DNA of 64,000 nucleotides from Cantharellus purpuraceus (taxonomy: Eukaryota; Basidiomycota; Agaricomycetes; Cantharellales; Hydnaceae): positions 372,001-436,000 of the forward strand of contig JALBUN010000017.1 in the NCBI GenBank assembly GCA_025174535.1. Direction: 5' to 3'. Shown piece by piece: positions 57,185 through 64,000 of this stretch. How positions within the stretch are numbered: the stretch's first letter is position 1; each line of letters begins with the position of its first letter. The notes under the pieces were generated by a model. It ran no database searches. It was not told the DNA's origin and was given only the letters and a program-made list of their open reading frames with translations. The translations under genes and the position numbers were made by a program.

Positions 57185-58180
57185 TTAACCTTCATGGCCA
57201 CTGCGTTTCTCTAAGGCATGTTGTAGCTCTTCGATCTTTTGCTGCAGCTCCTGCACAGTTGTCTCTGCACGCTCTGCACGTTCCGCATATCTCTCTGCAG
57301 TTCTCTCTGCACGCTCTGCACGCTCTGCACGTTCCGCATATCTCTCTGCAGTTCTCTCTGCACGCTCTGCACGTTCGTCACTCCTCTTTGCACGTTCGTC
57401 ACTCCTCTTTGCACGTTCGTCACTTCTCTCTGCATTCTGTTTGAAGAGTCGTAGCTCGCCCCCCTTGGGCCCAAGAGGGTCTGGATCCGCCTCCCGTTTC
57501 TCCACGTATATCTTCCATAGGGCTTCTGTCTTGGCTACGTCAATATGGTACCTCCACACATTCCAGCTTCCCGCCTGGGATGACATGGTCCGCTCAATCC
57601 CTCCATCCCCGAATTCTAGTTTCGCAATCGACACAATAGTTGATGCAAACCAATAACACATCGTCGTGTTGATCACATAATTTGGCCTTTGTTCCGAGAT
57701 CACAGCGACGAGCCGGGTAAATTCCAGCAAGGGAAAGCGCTGGAATGTATATTGATAAACCTTTTCGGCGAGACTGGACGCGAGGCGTGTGGTGAGAGAG
57801 GATCTTGAAATGCCTTGAACCGTATCGTGTGCGGAAACCGTCCCGTCTGATAGCGATGGCGATGCAGTGGAGAGTATAGCTTTCGATGCTGCATTTCGGG
57901 CGGGTTGCCTCTCGACGAGCAAGGAACAAGAATATGAGAGCTCCGCTACGATGAACTCATGTTTGGAATGAGATGGTTCCTTATACCATATCAGTCGCTT
58001 GACATGGTACTGAGACCTAACATCGGGATCGATGTCGCAAATCGAGGTGAAGAAGAATACGGCGTTGTGTTCATGACTGGAAGTGAGGATGGGGATGTAT
58101 AAATGGTCTGGGGGTCTTTCGTCCATGGGTGGGTACAGTTTGAAGAACTTGTAGATGTATGTCTTGAGAAAGTCGAACAT
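57185..58180 (-). CDS. Hypothetical 331-residue protein with repeat-built C-terminal coiled coil, single exon
   Basis: Starts MFDFLKTYIYKFFKLYPPMD. The N-terminal 230 residues are globular: HLYIPILTSSHEHNAVFFFT, SICDIDPDVRSQYHVKRLIW, HEFIVAELSYSCSLLVERQP and NYVINTTMCYWFASTIVSI. They recall a multicopy family of uncharacterised basidiomycete proteins; function is unknown. From residue about 245 the chain is a charged helix made of RSDERAK units (three) followed by ERAERTAERYAERAE units, then a leucine-containing coiled coil (ETTVQELQQKIEELQHALEK). The repeats are also exact at DNA level, so the tail grew by recent duplication. No intron. Confidence 0.65.
   Translation of the reverse strand: MFDFLKTYIYKFFKLYPPMDERPPDHLYIPILTSSHEHNAVFFFTSICDIDPDVRSQYHVKRLIWYKEPSHSKHEFIVAELSYSCSLLVERQPARNAASKAILSTASPSLSDGTVSAHDTVQGISRSSLTTRLASSLAEKVYQYTFQRFPLLEFTRLVAVISEQRPNYVINTTMCYWFASTIVSIAKLEFGDGGIERTMSSQAGSWNVWRYHIDVAKTEALWKIYVEKREADPDPLGPKGGELRLFKQNAERSDERAKRSDERAKRSDERAERAERTAERYAERAERAERAERTAERYAERAERAETTVQELQQKIEELQHALEKRSGHEG
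57262..57435 (-). repeat. Coding tandem repeats: 42-bp duplicates and three 21-bp units
   Basis: A 21-bp unit, CTCTTTGCACGTTCGTCACTC-like, occurs three times between 57371 and 57435. A block reading GCACGTTCCGCATATCTCTC and continuing TGCAGTTCTCTCTGCACGCT occurs twice, at about 57276 and 57328. Both encode the charged coiled-coil tail on the minus strand. Confidence 0.8.
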
Positions 58181-58491
58181 GTTTTAAATGAGTTGGTCCA
58201 AGATGATATCGATGCCTCATGGAAACTTGCAATCGACTGAGAAAGCCCATTGCCCGAGAAGCCTTTGGCCAAATGCCAGTAACTACAACATCATCACCCC
58301 ACGACCACGTGACCGCTACTGGTTACAATGGATAATCAAGAATCCGGGATCGACAGATCTACAAGCTCGAGGTACACGCAAGTCTCTTTCAAAAACATAC
58401 CAATTTGAGGGTATTTGCATATTTGATCACGCCAGTCGTCGCAAGGATTGAAGACCATTCCTTTGAATGAGTTCTGCAATCTCTGATCAAA

Positions 58492-59334
58492 CTAAAACTT
58501 GGCCTCCCAGCTCACCCCGCAACCACACCCACTCCCCTTGGCTTGCAGATTATCGACGACCTTAAAGCTGCCACCAATGAGCTCCGTGGCATAGTCGATG
58601 GTGGAGCCCTTCAGCAGACCGAGGGACACAGCGTCTACCACGATAGATGCGGGTCGGTGAGTGGGATGGGTAAATAGACTGTATATGGATTATAGACGGA
58701 AAAAGCATAGAAAGTAAAAATGACGTGCTAGTCGTCTGGAGCACGCTGTGAGGTAAGCTCCATCTTGTACCGATATCCGTGGCATCCACCTGACTCGACA
58801 GCGATTCGTAACGCTAGCGCCGGATCATTCTCGTCCACAGAGATAGCACGCAGTTTCTGCATCAAAAGAGATATACCCATCAGCCCACCGCACACCAACC
58901 AATGCGTACCATCTTCGCACCTCCGCTGCACGATCGGTGAGCTGTACCTGGGCATCATCCGCACCCATCAGTTCCACATCGTCATCTGGATCGATTTCCT
59001 CGGGCTTCGGAACTGTTACCAGCCACGCAGGTGTCCGGCTTGTACCAAGCTCTGCCGCTTCTGCTGCGGCTGTGGCAAATAGTCAAGCAGGTCGCCGTCG
59101 TATCCGAGAATCCAAAAGGCCCTGACAGGATCGTTCCAGCGACGATCGTGAGGTATCCACCGCCGATGTATCACTGGAGTCCCATGAACAATTTGGAATA
59201 GGAGTTGTGGATTGGACGTGAGCCGCGCTTGGAAAGATATGGAAGTCTCTTCTTGAAGACGGCTGGTATCTACATGTTTGAGTGGTGATAAAATGCCGCA
59301 ATTGTGTTGTACATTGGAAGGACATGGTATCCAA
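58492..59334 (-). CDS. Iron-sulfur assembly protein of the ISA1/ISA2 (HesB/IscA) family, multi-exon
   Basis: A mitochondrial A-type Fe-S carrier acting late in [4Fe-4S] cluster assembly. The core reads AISVDENDPALALRIAVESG, then GCHGYRYKMELTSQRAPDD (first conserved Cys) near 58745-58850. After an intron come ASIVVDAVSLGLLKGSTIDY, ATELIGGSFKVVDNLQAKGS and the closing GCGCGVSWEAKF (the other two cysteines) at 58492-58650. The upstream segment VPKPEEIDPDDDVELMGADD and QVQLTDRAAE is separated by an intron near 58860-58925. The first exon, from ATG 59334 or 59325, would be a basic mitochondrial presequence, but its splice to the rest (near 59060-59110) is unresolved. Length and sequence fit Isa2 better than Isa1. 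Confidence 0.78.
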
Positions 59335-59559
59335 TATCCAAGGCTTTCGATGACTAACGCAAGCGCGTAGCCACCACCGTGACAGTCACACTGGTTACTT
59401 AACTTCTAATCTAGGCGTGAAAACTGAAGTGAAAGAAAAGTAGAGGAGATATGGGAAGAATACCCGTCGACAACCTACGAAATGGTCATTATTCCCTTAG
59501 TAGGGTTTGGGGAATCAGTATCGGAGCGGCATGTCATAGACGTGCCTGGCTGGTCGGGG

Positions 59560-60442
59560 GTGGTCCCATGGAATAGACGAAGCTATTCTCGAACGACGGC
59601 CCTGTAATCAAGAACGTAAGGATCCTACCAATAATGACGGTTCTATACTCACATGATTCTGGCATGCAGACCGCTGTGCATGTGTTTCCCAAAATGTGTG
59701 TCGACAAGAGTGCATCAAATTGTGAACAGCTTCAAAGTAATTGAGCATGGGCTTTCCCCAGGCTCTCAGAGACATCTTTATTAGTTCTTTTATGGGAAAC
59801 GTTGAGTAGTCACCGGGAAACTCACGAGTAATTGATCTGAGCCGTCGTCAGACACTATCAAGTGGAAGAGTCTGCAAAGAGAAACACGTACTGTTCTGCA
59901 CGCTCCATAACTTCATCCAGATGCATTATCTTCCCGATTCGCTCTTCAAATGGAACCCGTTCCTCACTAGATAGGAACATAGGTTCCGCGACTCAGTCAG
60001 GCGGTGTTCCGGCAGACAGCGTTGCACTACTGATCATCGAGTTCGGAGAACCTGGCGGTGTGTCTTGACGAACCCACGGGCAAAACCCCGGAGCAGTACG
60101 CATGATTGACGACCTCAATTGGATTTGCGCTGTACGTATACCTTGCATGAGGCTGAGAACGGAGTCCTCAACCTGCGTCACACCCCGCACGTTCCGAGAG
60201 ACGGCTGTGAGGTCAGTCGCGGGAGGAAATACGGCATTCGCAGGTGTCAAAGACGAAGACGGCGACGAATCATTACCCACACTGGAGACGCAGCCGAGCA
60301 TGTTGGTGGTAGACCTGGCCCTTGCCGCAGACGAGACCTGGAGTTGTACGTGCCCCTTCACGTACCAGCACAAGCTCTGACGAGCAGCCACGTCCAAGAT
60401 CAAGTTCGTACATGCTCGACCTACCCGTAAATCTCCCCCCAA
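59560..60442 (-). CDS. Hypothetical multi-exon protein
   Basis: The minus strand shows an open frame (59993-60442) with RSSIMRTAPGFCPWVRQDTP and SLMQGIRTAQIQLRS. Across apparent splice sites it connects to EERVPFEERIGKIMHLDEVM and ERAEQ near 59885-59965 and then to SLRAWGKPMLNYFEAVHNL near 59715-59775. The helical segments look like real coding sequence, but the family is unknown to me and the exon structure, start and stop are uncertain. An alternative start upstream (60515) lies in another frame. Confidence 0.35.
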
Positions 60443-60515
60443 CGTTCAAAGGCCGTGCAATGCGCTTCTCGTACCAATTGATGGTTGGTACAAGTCGCGC
60501 ATCAACACCCTTCAT

Positions 60516-61810
60516 ATCCCCCTGTCATCAGGTCCTGCTACTTCTGTGCGCAGGTAGGCTCACCCGCATTGTCTGGTGACGTGGAACGTCGACGAACAGG
60601 ATAGTGCGAGTACCCATCTGTGTGTATAATCATGGTAATGTATATACGGTATCAATGAAATGTGTTCATGAGTTTCCTGACAGACGCTAATTTTGCAGTT
60701 GGGCGCATACCATACCCGTATGATCTACTATGCCAGTAGCCTGTCGACACGAAAATGCAGCGATTGGCCGAGTAGATGAGGTGAATGGCGGCAAAGCCGG
60801 AACTGGGGTCTCTTGTGCTTTCTATGCTTCCTCATCGGTATACAAAGACTGTAAATTTCACTGCCTCGTATATTACCTTATTTTAATACAGTGTTTTTTT
60901 ATGTCTAATATGAAGTACATAAGGTACTACTTGCAAGTGAGCAATTGCCCGAAAAGCAGTACCAAAATGCACAAAACTGTTCATGTTAACTACTAGATAT
61001 CAGTACCTGATAATTGTTGAGGGAATTTTCTTGGTAACCCGATTTCAGGTCGCTTTGACCTAAAATTCAGCATCTTCTGTACTGTTTTTCTGTGGTGCAA
61101 AATGTACTGGAATTGAGGTTTCATTCTTCTACAGTGCAAGGCGGTCCCCCACATTCTCAACAATCTCCACGAAAATGTGACTCGAGTATGTAGAGACCGA
61201 GCACTTCGGCGGAAAATCAATCAGAATCTAAACCATCGGTATATAGTCAAGTAATAGTGCACAGAAAAGTGTGGAAGAGGTCTACTATGCTAATAAATAA
61301 CCTTGGCTGTTGCACAGTCAACCTCAAGCTCACACATTTGCACGGCCAATGATTCCGATCGTGAGGACAGCGGAGAGACCGGCAAGTCTGACAGAGAGAC
61401 CAACACCGAGTTGGAGGAAGGTATTTACTGCGGTATTTGTTATTGCACTACTCATTATCAGACAGAACACATCATACACCCACGCACAATATGCTCAAAG
61501 ATGATAACTCACGGTTGCCAGAAATGAGTACCGAAATGACGAGACCGTAAATCAGTAGCGTTGGTAGAGTATTGTAATGAACACCCGACGAACGCAACGA
61601 GCCCGCCATGGTGACGGGAACGAGGCATTTCATCACGAGATCCCGTCATAAGACGGATATGACAGATACCGACGCCAGAATTGCAACGCCATAACTGCAG
61701 AGCTTTCTAGTCAGCTGGAAAGATGCGACCTTGGGACAGCACCACATACCTAGCTTCTATATCCACCTTCATTTTGCTAGTATTCGCCAGTTACACAATT
61801 AGTCAATGGT
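60516..61810. other. Non-coding region upstream of the copia element
   Basis: About 1.3 kb. No gene is recognised. The 5' LTR of the copia element should lie here; TGTTGAGGG at 61016 could be an LTR start, but I could not confirm a matching end. Confidence 0.35.
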
Positions 61811-64000
61811 ATGGAGACTTGTCCGGAAATGCCATCCGGTACAAAGGTGGCTACCACAGAATGGAAACTCGAACGGAAGGAACACATGGACTGGTTGCTG
61901 CGCGATCAGGCGGCTCAGGGTCTTATGAAGGGCGCCACTGAGAGTTCTCAATGGCCGCACGTTTCGAAGGCCCAAACTTCAAAGCAGATGTGGGACACAT
62001 GGCATGACATGTACGTGACCAATCAGCAACGGATAGATGTCCACTACTACTTCGAGGAACTATATACTCGGAAGTACGTAGAGACGAGCTCCATGGCTGA
62101 TCACATCGCTACTATGCTTGACCTCGGACAGAAAATTACAGCAGCGGGAGAAACACTCCCTGATATACACATCGCTCGAGCACTCATCCTTTCACTCCCT
62201 CACAACCAATCTTGGGACATCATCAAAATCCAGCTGTTTGGTCTGGAATCATCAAAACTCACCTCCGTAACTGTCAGCAGCACACTCATTGCTGAAGCCA
62301 ACTGTCGCTCCAGAGGCAAGTCCAGTGAAACTGCCCTATTGACCAGGAAGAAAAACGGTGGTGATGGCAAAAAGAAGAAGACCGGAGCTAAACCGAAACC
62401 TGATGATGAATGTCGTTACTGCCATGAGAAAGGTCACTGGGTCAGCAAATGACCCAAGCGTGAAGAGGAAGAGAAGAAGAAAAAGAGCGGTGGAGGCACA
62501 GCTAACCTCACCATTAATAACCTGCAAGAACTAGGTGAACGTCAGATAGGACACGTGTTCATGGCAGGAGAAACACCTACATCGGCCGAGTTAATATTGG
62601 ACTGCGGTGCGACATCCCACATGTTTTGTGACCGGAGTTTCTTCACCACCTACACCCCTGCGACCTCACGCAAAACGATCACTGTAGGGGATGCTCGCAG
62701 TATCCTGGTAGCTGGTCACGGTTCAGTTCAGTTCAGAAGCATCTTACCCAAAGGTTTTCGCACGATCACTTTACTTGGAGCCCTACATATCCCCACACTC
62801 GCTGCAAACTTGGTCAGTCTTGGCAAGTTGCAGCGAGAGGGTGCCTCGGTTACAAGCTATGACAGCGGACTATCAGTTTCACTGAAGGGAGATGAGCTGC
62901 TTCGTGGATCACTCACCGGTGACAGTGGTACATTGTACCACATCAACTGTCTTGAGATGCAAAGACACTCCACATACGTCGCAACGAGTGGGAGCCTCCG
63001 TCTTTGGCACCGGTGCTTAGGTCATCTGCACCTGGACGCAATCCGAGAGATGTCACAGAAGAACCTGGTAGATGGACTCACCATATCATCACTCACAGAA
63101 TATGACCCCGTGTGTGAAGGATGCGCACTTGGCAAATCACACCGATTACCATTCCCTAAGGCCAGTAACCCGCGATATAAAAAAATGGACTTACTCGTAG
63201 TTGACCTCACTGGTCCGATGTCAGTTGAGACCTGGAGTGGAATGAGATACGCATTTGTTGCTGTTGAGGTCTCAAGCCGGCTCCCAATAGGGCGGATCCT
63301 ACAATCGAAGGATGAAGCTGGCACTGCCCTGAAGGAAACAGTGGCTATGTTAGAGCGACAGTCTGGCAAGTTACTGAAGCGGATTAGATGCGACAATGGT
63401 ACAGAGTTCACCAAACACCTTGTTGATTCATTTTGCCGCCGCAACGGTGTCGTTTTAGAAACGACCGTCCCATATTCACCAGAACAGAATGGGATCGCTG
63501 AACGGGCAATTGCCATCTTCTTTGACATGGTCAGATGTATGCTTCACTCAGCGAAAATGGACTTACGCTATTGGGGGGAAGCCTTCCTATATGCGGTCCA
63601 CATACGCAGCTGTTCCTATACATCAGCTCTTAAAGGAATGGTTCCACTGCAAGCTTGGTCAGGAATGAAACCCGACATATCTCACCTTCGAACATTTGGA
63701 TCTATCGCTTATGTTAATGTCCCGAAGAAATTGCGTGGCGGTAAACTGGAAGTCACCTCTGTCAAATGCCGCCTGCTAGGTTGGTGGGCTAACGAGACGA
63801 AGGAATACCGCCTTGAAGACATAGAGACGGGAAAGTTGATCACAGCTAGGGATGTACGGTTCCTAGAGGACCAAACCCCCGGGGATGTTGCCGTGATCGA
63901 TACGCGAGGAGTTGCCCCCACACGCACTGAGATTGAGCGGTTAATGCCTGAGGATACAAGCCAACCAAGAAGAGAAAACTTACCGGCATATGAAGAGACA
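61811..64000 (+). mobile_element. Ty1/copia gag-pol, one internal stop, runs off the window
   Basis: Gag (61811-62452) contains TSKQMWDTWHDMYVTNQQRI and a zinc knuckle CRYCHEKGHWVSK whose final Cys is replaced by a TGA at 62450-62452. The same frame then stays open to the window end. It shows a protease motif LILDCGATSHMF (62592-62630), then the GAG-pre-integrase zinc site LWHRCLGH..CEGCALGKSH (63003-63140). The integrase DDE triad follows: VVDLTGPM (63200), RCDNGTEF (63386) and PYSPEQNGIAER (63470-63505). Next comes the ISHLRTFGSIAYVNVPKKLR segment typical of copia. RT and RNase H would lie beyond the window. Apart from the stop codon the copy looks young. Confidence 0.88.

Noticed and set aside
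61016..61810. 5' LTR of the copia element
   Set aside because: TGTTGAGGG is a plausible start, but I found no matching end, primer-binding site or second LTR inside the window.

Overview
The window is nuclear DNA of a filamentous basidiomycete, most likely an Agaricomycete. The evidence is very intron-dense genes with short GT..AG introns (about 50-60 nt), a class I hydrophobin, lineage-typical membrane families (DUF6533, DUF6535), and Ty3/gypsy and Ty1/copia remnants of the kind common in mushrooms. Exon joins were read by eye, so gene ends are firmer than internal splice sites.

Layout. 0.4-9.8 kb is a compact housekeeping block: EXO1 exonuclease (+), the AAA+ ATPase RVB2 (-), an OAC1-like mitochondrial carrier (-) and tRNA m1A58 methyltransferase subunit TRM6 (+). 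The last two are divergent, with only 48 bp between start codons. 10.0-21.7 kb is a transposon nest. It holds a hairpin-rich fragment of an unidentified element, a 1.43-kb solo LTR with a 5-bp target duplication, and a broken Ty3/gypsy element carrying gag, protease, RT, RNase H and integrase-tail pieces. That gypsy element is itself interrupted by a 0.6-kb AT-rich inverted-terminal-repeat element and by a 362-bp solo LTR. A gag-like remnant follows, then a second 1.43-kb LTR in inverted orientation. 21.7-44.3 kb returns to genes, all on the minus strand except one small uncertain gene: membrane-anchored aldehyde dehydrogenase (MSC7-like), class I myosin, hydrophobin, secreted RNase T2, UNC-45/She4 myosin chaperone and an MDM1-type PXA-RGS-PX-nexinC protein. 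44.9 kb carries an intron-containing tRNA-Trp. 47-60.5 kb holds lineage-restricted genes (DUF6533, a Ser/Pro-rich coiled-coil protein, DUF6535, a repeat-bearing coiled-coil protein, an ISA-type Fe-S protein, a hypothetical). From 61.8 kb to the window end runs a Ty1/copia gag-pol with one stop codon.

Most striking observation. Parts of the transposon nest (10.08-10.71, 13.17-14.13 and 15.76-16.80 kb) are tiled with short, mostly perfect hairpins of 7-11 bp arms and small loops, one every few tens of bases, running straight through protein-coding sequence. I count about 17 with arms of at least 7 bp in 1.0 kb where chance predicts roughly one. The RNase H part of the same element is almost free of them. 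This points either to a template-switching mutational process or to selection for local RNA structure.

Functional links: the class I myosin and its UCS-domain chaperone lie within about 13 kb of each other on the same strand. EXO1 and RVB2 are convergent DNA-repair/chromatin genes.
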